Shown: in pieces, positions 51,027 through 60,950 of the stretch
How the letters are laid out: each line of letters starts with the position of its first letter
Position numbering within the stretch: the first letter of the stretch is position 1
Origin: CBDBJK01 sp965206395
Lineage (GTDB): Bacteria > Chloroflexota > Dehalococcoidia > Lucifugimonadales > CATOSD01
Assembly: GCA_965206395.1 (NCBI GenBank)
Contig: CBDBJK010000037.1
Coordinates: forward strand, 124,001 to 188,000
DNA: 64,000 nt
Direction of reading: 5' to 3'
Position numbers and translations under genes: made by a program
The notes under the pieces: generated by a model
The model's input: only the letters and a program-made list of their open reading frames with translations
What the model was told of the DNA's origin: nothing
Database searches by the model: none

Positions 51027-51101
51027 CGGGGTGTGGCGCAGCGGGAGCGCGCCTGCTTTGGGAGCAGGAGGTCGCTGGTTCAATCCCAGTCACCCCGACC
51101 A
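51027..51101 (+). tRNA. tRNA-Pro (anticodon TGG), CCA encoded
   Basis: The acceptor stem CGGGGTG pairs with CACCCCG and is followed by discriminator A and an encoded CCA. The anticodon stem CCTGC / GCAGG encloses TTTGGGA, anticodon TGG, reading CCA and other proline codons. The T arm CTGGTTCAATCCCAG is standard, and the D arm GCGCAGCGGGAGCGC is canonical for bacterial tRNA-Pro. Confidence 0.97.
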
Positions 51102-51329
51102 CTCAAGAATCGCATAATACAGGGTCTCGTCCTAAATCGATGATTTGGCAAGTTGCACTGAATCTCTGTTTGACAGCAACCTTGACAGCAACCCAACGTC
51201 AATATGCAGATTTCGGACGGCGCAAATATCCTCTCGTCCATCATCATACAACGGCTCTACGCAATTGACCTCCTGATGTACGTGAAATAGTATTACCGCA
51301 TTATTACACCCTAACTGATAGGAGATATC

Positions 51330-51707
51330 ATGCGAAATCTTACTCTGAAGATCACCATAGCATTCCTGCTCCTCGTCATCGGAATCTTCTCGATCGCGAC
51401 TGTTTTTGCTCAATCATTAGGTGGAGGCGAAGAGCAAGGAGTACAGGAGAATTCTTCAGGAGAGGAGGGCGAGCATCCTCTAGCAAGGCTATTCGCTCAT
51501 TTCGTGGAGCAAGAGATAATATCTAGAGAACAGGCCGAAATCATGTTGCCCGAGATCGCGCATGTTGTCGAGAGGATGATGCGTGAAGGGCGGCATCAGC
51601 AGTCCCACGAGATGATAAGAGCGTTCCATAATGGTACTCATAATCTGTTAGAAAACTTACATCAGGGAATTCATCAACACATCGATCACCCTGAGTTAGA
51701 GCCTTAG
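51330..51707 (+). CDS. Secreted small protein of unknown function
   Basis: 125 residues from ATG 51330 with AGGAG upstream. The N-terminus is a signal peptide (LKITIAFLLLVIGIFSIATVFAQS; cleavage probably after VFA). The mature part starts with a Gly/Glu-rich segment (GGGEEQGVQENSSGEEGEHP) and continues as an acidic, His-rich helical region (HFVEQEIISREQAEIMLPEI, HNLLENLHQGIHQHIDHPEL). The nine or so histidines near the end could bind metal. I know no family for it. Confidence 0.7.
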   Translation: MRNLTLKITIAFLLLVIGIFSIATVFAQSLGGGEEQGVQENSSGEEGEHPLARLFAHFVEQEIISREQAEIMLPEIAHVVERMMREGRHQQSHEMIRAFHNGTHNLLENLHQGIHQHIDHPELEP

Positions 51708-52121
51708 AGATCTCGGCCTACACCCGTTAGCGAACGGTCTCGGCGTCAAGAGTGCGCTTGTCTCTGGCGTGCTACTTCTCCTGACACCACCGACTCCGTG
51801 CTGGTGTTTGCGTGTGGCTTGGTGTAAGCGGATGGCATGGCTTAGCGGTTTCCTGCATATGTATGTATAGGCGCGTGACGGCATGAATCTCGCAAAAAAG
51901 CCTTGCCGGTTGAGGTAGGCGGGGTCTCTTTTAGACACATGTCACCCCTCGCACGGCGACGTGCCTTATCAGAGTTTCTCGACATAACGATAGGCCTATA
52001 GTGGCTTAATTGAGCGATGCTTACGTAACTAACGGTACACACGATTATTGCTCCAAAGCATTGTTAGTTAGAAGGAGGAGGATTCGGCAGTAGGTGGACT
52101 TCTCGTTATGAAAAGATCACT
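51708..52121. other. Non-coding region after the secreted protein
   Basis: About 410 bp without a gene I can support. The short minus-strand frames here have no ribosome-binding site or recognisable sequence. AGAAGGAGGAGGA at about 52070-52082 looks like a ribosome-binding site but leads only into the methylase remnant below. Confidence 0.4.
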
Positions 52122-52214
52122 ATCTCCGCCGAGGTGCTAAAGACCGAGCAGGCCGAATCCTACGACCTTATCATCATTGACCCACCTTACAACCTGCTCT
52201 CTGAGGACTATTGA
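52122..52214 (+). pseudogene. Remnant of a DPPY-type methyltransferase
   Basis: A 30-codon frame reads ISAEVLKTEQAESYDLIIID PPYNLLSEDY and ends at TGA 52212. DPPY is the catalytic motif of N6/N4-amino methyltransferases (DNA methylases, RsmD). Nothing else of such a gene is left. Very short, so the call rests on this motif alone. Confidence 0.4.
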
Positions 52215-52309
52215 GGTTAGTTTTCAACTTGGTTAGGTGTGTACCAACGTCTGAATTATAAGAATGAATCACATTCGTGATCTCAGGCACCGGTCGCAAC
52301 CTCGATTAC

Positions 52310-53002
52310 CTAGGGTGATAGCCTCGCCTTCATTCTTACCCGTAGTCGCCACAGCCCCAAAGTAGCCGCGATCAAGGCAGCGCCTAGAGCGTATGCGGCG
52401 ATCACATCGCCAATCCAGTGAGCGCCCAAATATATCCTGGATAGGCCGACTGCGAATAGGCCCACCAAAAGACCTCCCTGAATAAACCATTTGGCGAGGC
52501 ATGGTTTCATTCTCAATGTGGCAATAACTCCCAGCATACCAAGGAATGCCACATGGGACATGACGTGGCCGCTGGGGAAAGAGAAGCTGTCGTGATTCTG
52601 AAATACTTGCACTAATTCGTCCGAAGGTCTGGACCGAGCGACCAACTCCTTGATGACGAAGTTAAGGCTAGAGGAGACTATCGCAAGCGCCAGCATCAGC
52701 ACACTCTCCTTGCCCATTCCTTTGAAAGCGAGGAGTGCCAGCGTCAAGCCCAGAATCATCACAGCTGGCATTCCATAGCCTGGCGCTGAGATAGCTCTCA
52801 TTATTACATCCAGCCATGAATTTCTCCATGATTGCACCCACATAGATACAGCTGCCTCTCCAGGGAATAGAGTGATTATGCTGGCGAGGTATGCAAAAAC
52901 GCCGAAAGATAACAGAAATATTGCACCAATACCGATGTATAGAAATGAACGAGTTCCGAGCGCTCTCTGGCTTTCACCCAGCGCTATTCTCGCTAGTTCC
53001 AT
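52310..53002 (-). CDS. PAP2-family membrane phosphatase
   Basis: A 230-residue integral membrane acid phosphatase of the PAP2 superfamily. The three active-site motifs are present: KELVARSRP (KxxxxxxRP), FSFPSGHVMS (PSGH) and SRIYLGAHWIGDV (SRxxxxxHxxxD). About six transmembrane helices are visible. Likely substrates are undecaprenyl pyrophosphate or lipid phosphates. ATG 53002 is plausible. A second, much longer PAP2 gene lies just upstream but is broken. Confidence 0.9.
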   Translation of the reverse strand: MELARIALGESQRALGTRSFLYIGIGAIFLLSFGVFAYLASIITLFPGEAAVSMWVQSWRNSWLDVIMRAISAPGYGMPAVMILGLTLALLAFKGMGKESVLMLALAIVSSSLNFVIKELVARSRPSDELVQVFQNHDSFSFPSGHVMSHVAFLGMLGVIATLRMKPCLAKWFIQGGLLVGLFAVGLSRIYLGAHWIGDVIAAYALGAALIAATLGLWRLRVRMKARLSP

Positions 53003-54086
53003 AGTCTGCCTCTTCTTCGGCTGGTTGTGGTGGGGTTATTCCGATTCTGTATAGAAGCTGAGCGATTATGCATTTTCTTCAACACGCGCATAGTTTTCTC
53101 ATTTTACACGCAGTCCTCTCTCAGAGGCAGTGGCTCCAAATTTTCGCCTGAGAAGTGAAGCGTTGGGGGCATGACCACACTATCTGGTATCCTACTCGAA
53201 TCGAAGCGAACAGTGTGGTGTGGAGAAGACTTCTTATACTGCGACCAAGCTGCTTTCTGAGAAATTGCAGATGTGTAGCAGTCCGACGGAAACGCCAGGT
53301 AGCTACACCGTTTGTGCATTAGCCTCAATCGCCGTTTAGACTCAATCTACGATAACTACGCCGCCGTGTTAAAGGTTTCAACAGTAACGTTCTTAACCTT
53401 GGCGTCAATCGCGCCAGGCTGCTTGGTAAGAGTTGCTGCTGTGTTGGCTGCCTTTTTGCCGCGGGGCGAGGTGAGGCGGGACAGACCTAGGCGGTGGTAA
53501 AGTTTGAACGGCAACTTGGATGCGCTCTGGTCAACCAGCATTCTGCCTGGGCCTTTCAGCATAGGGTCGCTGATAGCATAGGCAATAGTTCCGAAGGCGG
53601 GCACAGGGCGAGGAGCATCACCGGTACTGTGTGAATCGACCGCACCTCTCGATACTCTTCTCTGGTAATCCTTTTGGTGGCAAGGTCTAATAGCCCTTTG
53701 AGGCGGAAGGCCAGCGTCCATCCAGAGCGAGCAATGCTCCGCAGACCTGGGATGGGAACAGCTATTGCCACAGTTAATACTATGTGTGCTCCAAGGTGCT
53801 TGATTACCTCACTCATTTCCGATGTTCCCAGGCTATTCCGAAACGCCGTCGCCTCCTCGCCGTCGATTTTCCCTTCCTGCTCCCAGCGGTCGACAGCCGA
53901 AGCCAGGAATGATGTTGACATTGCCTCCCCTCTTTCGAAGAGACGGCGAATCGTGTTGATTGGCCTGCTCATATCGAGCATACGGTAGACGCGCGCGGCT
54001 GCCCGCCCCCAAATCCTGGGTTCGCTCTCCTTCCAGCTTTTAGAAGCGACTTCTGCGACCTCGATGGCGTCACTGAGTTCCTCTAG

Positions 54087-55283
54087 GGATGCTCTGAATA
54101 AGTCCCGATGGCTTGTGGGATAGTAAAATAGGGCCAAGGCCTGAAGACGGGGGAGGAGAGGCAATGAACCAGCCGACGTTTGCGGACTTGGACTACGAGA
54201 GCAAGAAGCGAAAGACTCGCCGGGAGAAGTTCCTTGAGCGCATGGATGGACTGATCCCTTGGGAAGAGTTGGAAGAGCGCATTCGACCGTTCTATCCCAA
54301 GGCCGGTCGTGGTCGGCGGCCCTACGAGTTATCGGTGATGCTACGGATACACTGCGTGCAGTTGTTTTACAACCTGAGCGACCCTGGGATGGAGGACATG
54401 CTCTATGAGGTCGAATCGGTGAGGCGGTTCGTAGGGCTGAGACTGCCTGGGCCGCTGCCGGACGAGACGACGATTCTGAACTTCCGCCACCTGCTGGAAG
54501 AGCATGAGTTGGGCGCGGGTCTGTTCGAGGAGATCAACCGCTATCTGGAGTCCAAGGGTCTCCGTCTTCAGGAGGGGACGATAGTGGACGCGAGCATCAT
54601 AGCGGCGCCCTCATCGACGAAGAATCGGGCTAAAGAGCGCGACCCCGAGATGCACCAGACGAAGAAGGGTAACGAGTGGCACTTCGGGATGAAGGTGCAC
54701 ATCGGTGTGGACTCGCAGACGGGAGTGGTGCACAGCATGACCACGACATCTGCGAACGTGCATGACCTGACTGAGTTGCCCCGGTTGCTGCACGGTGGGG
54801 AGTCTCAGGTGTGGGGAGATGCTGGGTATCAGGGAGTTGACAAGAGGCCGGGGAACCGGGGCTTGGACGTGGAGTGGCAGGTGGCGATGAGGCCCGGCCA
54901 GCGTCGGAAGCTGGAGCCTGGGAGCCCTGAGGCGGTGTCGGAGAAGCGCAAAGCGTCGGTCAGAGCTAAGGTGGAGCATCCGTTCCTGTACATCAAGCGG
55001 CACTTCGGCTACGCCAAGGTCCGCTACAGGGGGCTGTCCAAGAACACGCAGCGGCTGATGACGCTGCTGGGGTTTGCCAACTTGATGAGGGCCGAACAGT
55101 ACCTGGCGGCGTGAGACCTTGTATAAGTGCGCCCAAAATCAGGGCTAAGGGCGGCGAAAGGCCCTGTCAGGGCCGGTTGTAGGCCGACAATAACCCTCAC
55201 CACGGTGCCATGAGGCAATTTAACGCCCCCAAAACCACTCCGGTCAACTCGGCCCAGCCTGAAGCCGATTGTCCAGAGCATCC
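54087..55283 (+). mobile_element. IS5-family element, copy 2 (diverged)
   Basis: 1197 bp between CTAG duplications (54083-54086 and 55284-55287), ends GGATGCTCTGAATAAGTC and GGATGCTCTGGACAATC. It is related to the element at 21862-23063 but differs at many positions. It lies inside the PAP2-kinase gene. Confidence 0.92.
54164..55114 (+). CDS. IS5-family transposase, copy 2
   Basis: The 316-residue transposase starts at ATG 54164 behind GGGGGAGGAG (an upstream frame to 54113 is not family-like). The DDE residues are in TIVDASIIAAPSST, VWGDAGYQGVDKRP and AKVEHPFLYIKRHFGYAK. The frame is intact. Confidence 0.93.
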   Translation: MNQPTFADLDYESKKRKTRREKFLERMDGLIPWEELEERIRPFYPKAGRGRRPYELSVMLRIHCVQLFYNLSDPGMEDMLYEVESVRRFVGLRLPGPLPDETTILNFRHLLEEHELGAGLFEEINRYLESKGLRLQEGTIVDASIIAAPSSTKNRAKERDPEMHQTKKGNEWHFGMKVHIGVDSQTGVVHSMTTTSANVHDLTELPRLLHGGESQVWGDAGYQGVDKRPGNRGLDVEWQVAMRPGQRRKLEPGSPEAVSEKRKASVRAKVEHPFLYIKRHFGYAKVRYRGLSKNTQRLMTLLGFANLMRAEQYLAA

Positions 55284-56708
55284 CTAGCCCTTCTGATCCC
55301 AGATTCTCCGCAAGTTCAACCGCACGTGTACTCACATAGTCGCGGAGCTGAACGAAGTTTACGTCGTCGAAGGTGGGAAAATTGCCATCGCGCAAGGCTG
55401 GACGAAGCTCTTTCCAGGGGTAGCTAACGGAGACGAGCGCGGATTCAAGGTCAATCAGCTTGAGTTCGCCGTTTGGCCTTCGAATGAAGTTGGAGTAAGC
55501 GTGAGGATTGCCTGGGGCGATCTGCCAGGTGGGCATCCCCGTTTCCTGGAAGTATGCGTACATGTCATTCAGGAGGTCCTCCACTTCACTGTTTGACTTT
55601 GGCTCCGAGCCTTGGATCAGCTCTGTCTCGAAGCTGTAACCATTCTCACTCTCGCGAATCCCGTAAAATGCAGCCACCATATCGTAGCCAAACCTGTGTT
55701 TGGTCAGCAGTCCGGCTATCTTGCGTTTGGCAGCAGCGGCCTCCAGCGCATCCCTGCGGCCCTGGTAAGGGAAAGGCGCTTGGAATGCCAGCCTGTATAG
55801 TGCCCTTATCGGCAGAGGAGGGTAGTACTCTTTGGTGGCCGTGCCCGCATTCCAATCGAGATAGACCTTGCTGGCGATCGATCCTGCCATAGTCACGCCT
55901 TCGATTTCTGGCTCGACCTGCTTGCTGCGGCGAGGGCGGGGGATATGCAGCGTGTCAAATTTGACGTTGGTGTAGAACCAGGCGATGCCGGCGACTCCCA
56001 TAAAGCTCAGGAGGTAGCTGCCAAGTATATCGGTGGGCCAGTGGGCTCCAGAGTAGACCCTGGACAGCGAAGTGAGACCAATTATAGTTATGGCAATCGC
56101 TGGTATAGCCACACGAAGGTGTCCGTGTCGCACGTTGCTGAATGTAAGGAAGACCAGGAGTCCGTAGAAAGCGACGGCTCCGGTGACGTGGCCACTGGGG
56201 AAACTCCCGCTTTCGGTCCGTGAGAATTCGATCATGCCTCCGGTCTCCAGAAGGGCGGTTGGCCGGTCTACAACTATGCCCACAAACTCGTTGGAGACCC
56301 ATAGGCCGCTTATCAAGAAGATGGCTATGGCCTCGACGGGACGCCCCTTCAAGACAAAGATGGTCATCGCGACTAGCCAGAGGGCGATGGCCATTGGGCC
56401 GTCAGTAAGGAAATTGATCGAGGCTGCCACCAAGTCTAGTCCGGGGACGTTCAGGCCCTGAACCCATCCGGCGATCTGAAGGTCCAGCGTGGAGTAAGCT
56501 TGTCCAGAAGCTAGTAGGGCCAACATGACGAAGCCTGCGACACCCACAAGAAACGCAGCTGGTTGAACTACCTTTCCGAAGTTTAGAGGTCGTGAGGTGG
56601 ACTGACTTACACGCTGCATTGCATAGCTCCTTTCTGACTGTTTGCATTGACTATGCTATCGGACGATCTACACGTCGCCATCAGCAGAAAAGTTGATTAT
56701 GCCAAAGA

Positions 56709-56733
56709 AAAAGGGCTGACTCCGTAGCCAGCC
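56709..56733 (-). terminator. Terminator of a decayed LuxR gene
   Basis: On the minus strand ggctg / cagcc enclose about 10 bases and are followed by ctttttcttt. It lies directly downstream of the LuxR remnant. Confidence 0.6.
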
Positions 56734-56766
56734 TTTTGATTGAAGGACCATCCTACTTCGGGATGA

Positions 56767-56890
56767 CTATGGCTTGATGATGCCTTTCTGGAGCGCTTGA
56801 ATCACAGCCTTGGTACAGGGGTTCATATCGAGTTCCTAGAAGATGTTAGCCGCATGAGTTTTCAAAGTGCTCTAGCTGATGTAAGCCTGG
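56767..56890 (-). pseudogene. LuxR-type HTH remnant
   Basis: The minus-strand frame reads AYIS-stop-STLKTHAANIF-stop-ELDMNPCTKAVIQALQKGII KP. This is the C-terminal helix-turn-helix of LuxR/NarL regulators (family: xxISxxTVKTHxxNIxxKLxxxxRxxAVxxAxxxGxI) with two in-frame stop codons. Nothing of the rest is left. It resembles the output end of a response regulator. Confidence 0.6.
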
Positions 56891-57029
56891 ACTACACTAC
56901 CCGATTCGGACACGCCTTACGTTTCTGAAAGTGGCATAAAAGAGGCAAAGGATACCCGAAAACACATATGTCTCTGGCGTTGCAGGGAGTAATATGCTTT
57001 ACACTGACAACGCTAACAGGGGTGATGCA

Positions 57030-57230
57030 ATGAATGAACAAGTTGAGTTACTCTCCTGTGAGGGACTCTCCCCGGAAGACGCGAAAGCCGTTAGGGAGCT
57101 AGCTGAAGAGTTGCTGCCCTTCTCACCCATCCCACTTCCTAGGCTCTCACGAGAGCAGGAGGATAAATCGCAAGCGCCCCAACTCCTACTCTCAATGCAA
57201 CGAGTCCCCACGCGGAAGGCGATAGGATAG
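57030..57230 (+). CDS. Small ORF, uncertain
   Basis: A 66-codon frame from ATG 57030 (GGGGTGATGCA upstream) begins MNEQVELLSCEGLSPEDAKA followed by VRELAEELLPFSPIPLPRL. Its last part runs antisense into the MBL-fold remnant and has no family look. It may be a real short gene whose 3' end was replaced at a deletion junction near 57185. I know no function for it. Confidence 0.35.
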   Translation: MNEQVELLSCEGLSPEDAKAVRELAEELLPFSPIPLPRLSREQEDKSQAPQLLLSMQRVPTRKAIG

Positions 57231-57590
57231 GCATGGGAGTTGGCGTTCCAGTCTTCGTGCGTCACCTGTAAGGGATGAATCAGCACATCGTCCTGTATTA
57301 GGGCCTTCTGTCCACCAGAGGAGACCAGTACGCTCATGTGCCACGGAGTGTGGCCCGGCGTGTACAAGGCCCTCACCTCATCGGTTAAATCCGTATCCTC
57401 GGCGATGAAGTCAAGCACACTGAGGTCAGGCAGCAGCTCGGTGAACCTCTCCATATAGGGATAGCGTCCGGCGGCCTGAACGTCGGGACTGGTTTGCCGT
57501 TGTCGTCGGTTCGATCGCGCCTCTGACGGTACGCAAATCCTTCCTCTCGAAGCGGGCGATTTGGGCCTCGGTCTTTCCTCCATCACTGGT
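57190..57590 (-). pseudogene. MBL-fold hydrolase remnant
   Basis: The minus-strand frame contains YPYMERFTELLPDLSVLDFI, VRALYTPGHTPWHMSVLVSS and ALIQDDVLIHPLQVTHEDWN. This is the TPGHTPGHxSxLxxSGG region of metallo-beta-lactamase-fold hydrolases with the metal-binding His. The N-terminal HxHxDH motif is missing. The upstream part is in another frame, and the C-terminus is replaced by unrelated sequence. A decayed gene. Confidence 0.6.
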
Positions 57591-57795
57591 TCGTTTGTAC
57601 AGGACTGACAATGGGCATAAGCGCTTACGAGGATTGAAAGGGATATAAGAGCCTATAAACGTTCAGCTCTCCTGGCACTCGGGGAGTGAACGCTTACGAA
57701 TTAATAGGTTGCATTCGCAAGATTTATGTAATAATCTTATCTGGAAATTATTATTAGCTTCAGCCTTTCAGGCGAATCGCGGTCGGAGGTGTCTG

Positions 57796-58904
57796 ATGCC
57801 AGAGCCGTTGATCCAGATCAGCAACCTCGTCAAGACTTACGAGACGCCAGCCGGACCTCTCGGAGTATTGCAGGGGATTGACTTGGAAGTCAAAAGAGGT
57901 GATTTTATCGCCCTGGTGGGTCCTTCGGGCGGCGGAAAGACCACATTTCTGAACATGATCACGGGCGTCGACAGACCAACGTCCGGCATGGTGGTCGTGG
58001 ACGGCGTGGACGTCTCAACCACAAGCGAGCGCAAGCTCACGCGCTGGCGGGCGCGTAACATTGGCATCGTGTTCCAGTTCTTCCAGCTCATGCCCACGCT
58101 GACAGTCCTGGAAAACGTCATGATGCCGATGGACTTTGCCCGCGTTCATAGGCCGAAGGACCGACGTGAAAAGGCCATGGCATTGCTGGAGCGCTTCGAC
58201 GTTGCGGACCAGGCGGCAAAGACGCCGGAGACACTGTGGTACTCGTGGCACAGGGGCAGAGCGCTGAGTTCGAGATTATTGGCATTGCCTCCTTTCCCTT
58301 CGACCAGGGTTTCATGGAGTGGAGGGCGCTAGCCAGGCTGGTAGGGTCCACGCTTGCCTCAGGTGATCCGGCGCCCACGCAATTGTTGGTCCAGGTCACC
58401 GGCGCGGACCCTACGGTCAAACAGGTCGACGACATCATCGACGAAATCGATGAAGTCCTCTTATCCAATGGAATTGCTGCCGCTCAGGTCAACCTGGTTG
58501 AAATTGCCGAAGACTTCGCCCAGATCATCGCACTTTTTGGTCTGATATTTGAGAGCGCCGCGATCGTGATGGCGGCCGTGGGCGCAATCGGGCTGCTGTC
58601 CACCCTTTCGATGAGCGTATTTGAACGGCAAAGAGAGATCGGGGTGATGCGCTCAGTCGGCGCCAGTTCGTTTACGGTGGCTGGCCAGTTCCTGACGGAG
58701 GGACTGTTGGTGGGCATGTCAGCATATATCGTTGCGGCTCCGTTGAGCTATCTGCTGTTTCTGGGGCTAACTTCGAGCCTGGACATTGGCTTCGACCTCG
58801 TATACGGACCGATCGGCCTGATCGTGATTACCGTCCTCGCCAGTCTGGCCCCCTCCCTGGGCGCTGCCCGCAGGACGGTGTCGGCAATTCTCCGGTATCA
58901 GTAA
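57796..58904 (+). pseudogene. MacB-like ABC gene pair fused by internal deletion
   Basis: ATG 57796 opens a LolD/MacB-type ATPase with Walker A GPSGGGKTT and Q-loop GIVFQFFQLMPTLTVLENVM, but it breaks off at about 58225 before the signature and Walker B. The sequence passes straight into the C-terminal ~215 residues of an FtsX/MacB permease in another frame (SAEFEIIGIASFPFDQGFME, VGAIGLLSTLSMSVFERQRE, IGVMRSVGAS). A deletion has thus removed the ATPase C-terminus and most of the permease, including its periplasmic domain. The permease part is open from about 58236. Loss of function is nearly certain. Confidence 0.82.
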
Positions 58905-58923
58905 TGGCGAGGAGGAATAAGAT

Positions 58924-59634
58924 ATGAACAACAACCTTGTCAGTCTGGAAAATGTTGAAAAGGTCTTCAAGACCAGGGCCGGCCTGTTTACTGCACTTCG
59001 TGGTATCGACCTGCAGATCCAGGGAGGTGAATTCGTCGCCATCGTGGGTCCGTCGGGAAGTGGAAAGAGTACCCTCATCAACATGATCACCGGCATTGAC
59101 CGGCCGACCTCGGGCGAGGTACACGTGGCCGGCGAGCGACTGACCGGGATGAGCGAGAACAAGGTCGCCAAGTGGCGTGGCAGGAACGTTGGTGTCGTAT
59201 TCCAGTTCTTCCAGCTAATGCCGACCCTGACCATCCTTGAAAATGTGATGATGCCCATGCAATATGGCCGCACATACAAGGGCCAACGGCGCGAGCGCGC
59301 TATGGAGATGCTTGAGCTCGTGAAGGTTCCAGAGACCGCCAACAATTATCCAAGCCAGGTCTCTGGCGGTCAGCAGCAGCGCGCGGCGATCGCGCGGGCG
59401 TTGGTGAATGACCCTAAATTGATCGTTGGCGATGAGCCGACAGGCAACCTGGATACGATCTCGGCTGGCCTGGTCTTCGAGCTCTTCGAGGAGTTGGTGG
59501 AGCAGGGCAAGACGATAGTCATGGTTACACACGACCGCGACCTTGCCAGCCAGATTCCCCGAGTAGAAGAGGTACGTGACGGGCGCCTTGTGAGCGCGGG
59601 CGAGGTTGACGCCCGGCTTGTGGCGAGACAATGA
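58924..59634 (+). CDS. LolD/MacB-type ABC transporter ATPase
   Basis: The 236-residue ATPase has all motifs: Walker A GPSGSGKST, Q-loop VVFQFFQLMPTL, signature VSGGQQQRAAIARALVND, Walker B LIVGDEPTGNLD and H-loop VMVTHD. ATG 58924 has GAGGAATA upstream. The family drives FtsX-type permeases that move lipoproteins, peptides or macrolides out of the membrane. Its only visible permease partner, just upstream, is destroyed by deletion, so it may be orphaned. Confidence 0.92.
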   Translation: MNNNLVSLENVEKVFKTRAGLFTALRGIDLQIQGGEFVAIVGPSGSGKSTLINMITGIDRPTSGEVHVAGERLTGMSENKVAKWRGRNVGVVFQFFQLMPTLTILENVMMPMQYGRTYKGQRRERAMEMLELVKVPETANNYPSQVSGGQQQRAAIARALVNDPKLIVGDEPTGNLDTISAGLVFELFEELVEQGKTIVMVTHDRDLASQIPRVEEVRDGRLVSAGEVDARLVARQ

Positions 59635-59680
59635 TCGAGGGACGGAAGGCCAAGCCACCCAGTATCAGGAGGCAGATTCA

Positions 59681-60005
59681 ATGAACATTACGCAGCGTGT
59701 CGAAGGCGATGTCACCGTGTTCTCGATGGAAGGGCGAATTGACACCCAGGCCGCAACTGACATGGACCAGGCCTTGTTGTCCGCCGTGTCGGCAGGCAAT
59801 CACAACATGGTTGTGGACATGTCCGGAGTGGACTACATCAGCAGTGCTGGTCAAGAGCAGGGCAGAGGGTGGCGACATGAAGCTCGCTTCCCTGAACGTA
59901 AGAGTGACCCGCATTTTCAGAATCATCGGGTTTGACGTTCTCATGTCGGTCCACGACTCGCCCGAAGCTGCCATTGCCGATTTTTCGTCCAGCACCGCGT
60001 CATAG
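59681..60005 (+). pseudogene. STAS anti-anti-sigma factor, deleted/frameshifted
   Basis: From ATG 59681 the frame reads NITQRVEGDVTVFSMEGRID ... VVDMSGVDYISSAG, the SpoIIAA/RsbV-type STAS core with the phosphorylatable Ser of SSAG. After this the frame is lost. The correct C-terminus (GGDMKLASLNVRVTRIFRII GFDVLMSVHDSPEAAIADF) continues in another frame to 60005. A few codons after SSAG are missing as well. So the partner-switch phosphoprotein is not made intact. Confidence 0.78.
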
Positions 60006-60098
60006 CCCGGCCCTTCCCACGAGGAAGAGCATACACTATCTCTTTTCACCAGTACGTCTTTAATCCGATTTCGTGCGTTGAGAGGTTCCGAAGCAGCC

Positions 60099-60527
60099 AT
60101 GGTCATACAGGATGAATTGCGTGTCGAGGCCACCATCGAGAATGTGCGGAGGATCTCGGAATTCGTTCGAGACGTGGGGCAACGGCTGCAGTTGACTGAG
60201 GACACGCTGTTTTACATCGATCTCGCCGTGGAAGAGGCGTCAGCCAACATCGTACGCCACGCGTACCAGCCTGGTCAGGTGGGGGACATCCTGCTGCGGG
60301 TAGAGGCCACCGATGACGTCGTAAGGATTACGCTCATCGACTGGGGCCTTCCGTTCGATGCCAACAACGTAAGGCCCTTCGACGTAGAAGCGCCGGTTGA
60401 GGCGCGTGCCAAAGGCGGGACAGGGTTGCACCTTATTGACAGCTTGATGGATGAGGTCGTGCGTGAGACGGCGTCGGCACCAGGTGAACCAAACGTACTG
60501 ATGTTGAGCAAACATGTGGAGCATTGA
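60099..60527 (+). CDS. RsbW/SpoIIAB-like anti-sigma kinase (HATPase)
   Basis: A 142-residue GHKL ATPase. The N box is DLAVEEASANIVRHAY, the G1 region LIDWGLPFDANN, and G2 GGTGLHLIDSLMDEV. The family phosphorylates STAS proteins on Ser or binds sigma factors. ATG 60099 is chosen (frame open to 60078). It appears intact, but both its natural partners beside it (STAS protein and SpoIIE phosphatase) are broken. Confidence 0.85.
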   Translation: MVIQDELRVEATIENVRRISEFVRDVGQRLQLTEDTLFYIDLAVEEASANIVRHAYQPGQVGDILLRVEATDDVVRITLIDWGLPFDANNVRPFDVEAPVEARAKGGTGLHLIDSLMDEVVRETASAPGEPNVLMLSKHVEH

Positions 60528-60529
60528 CG

Positions 60530-60950
60530 CGCAACTTGGATCGCGCCCAATATGAAGCGCTCGTTACTTCGGACGGATTCGGCATATATGCCGGGATCCA
60601 GCATCCCAAGGAAGTGTGGGGGTTTCTGAAATTCCTCATCGGCGACGAGTACGATATAGCTATGGCCAGAGCGAACTTCCTCCAACTGGCAAAAGCATCC
60701 CATGTAGTTCGATTGGGCCAACATGAACCGTGAGGAGTTCCCATATGCCGCCGCGCAAGTGGACATCGCTGCATTCGCCGAAGGTCACTTCAACGGCTAC
60801 TTTATGACAGCAGAGGTGTTCCTCAACATGACGGACGCGACATCAATTTCTTACGCGGCATGGGAGAGCATCCTCATGCTCGGACAGGGTAGCGTCAATC
60901 AGATGGAGGACGTATGCGCCCAGATCGAAACAACGCAACAGGCGCGTTGA
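60530..60950 (+). pseudogene. Extracellular solute-binding protein, C-terminal fragments
   Basis: Two frames, 60524-60733 and 60723-60950, read EALVTSDGFGIYAGIQHPKE, VWGFLKFLIGDEYDIAMARA and then MNREEFPYAAAQVDIAAFAE, TAEVFLNMTDATSISYAAWE. The pattern (pause-and-kick-out of a last-third helical lobe, ...AWEFLKFLxxxE...) is that of bacterial ABC sugar-type binding proteins. The two frames belong to one protein separated by a frameshift around 60725; the N-terminal two thirds and signal peptide are missing. Confidence 0.6.

Larger units (their letters stand above)
53356..56619 (-). pseudogene. PAP2 - kinase-like - membrane domain fusion, split by IS5 and frameshifted
   Basis: ATG 56619 has AGGAG upstream. 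The N-terminal half is a PAP2 phosphatase (SGSFPSGHVTGA, SRVYSGAHWPTDIL). It is followed by a kinase-like domain (DWNAGTATKEYYPPLPIRAL, GNPHAYSNFIRRPNGELKLI DLES). At CTAG the gene is cut by an IS5 element (54087-55283). Removing it rejoins the frame as AENLGSEGLEELSDAIEVAE. The C-terminal part (PRIWGRAAARVYRMLDMSRP, LGAHIVLTVAIAVPIPGLRS) then needs one frameshift near 53603 to continue FGTIAYAISDPMLKGPG. So the gene is broken twice. It may have coupled lipid dephosphorylation with a kinase acting on a glycolipid; that is inference. Confidence 0.8.
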
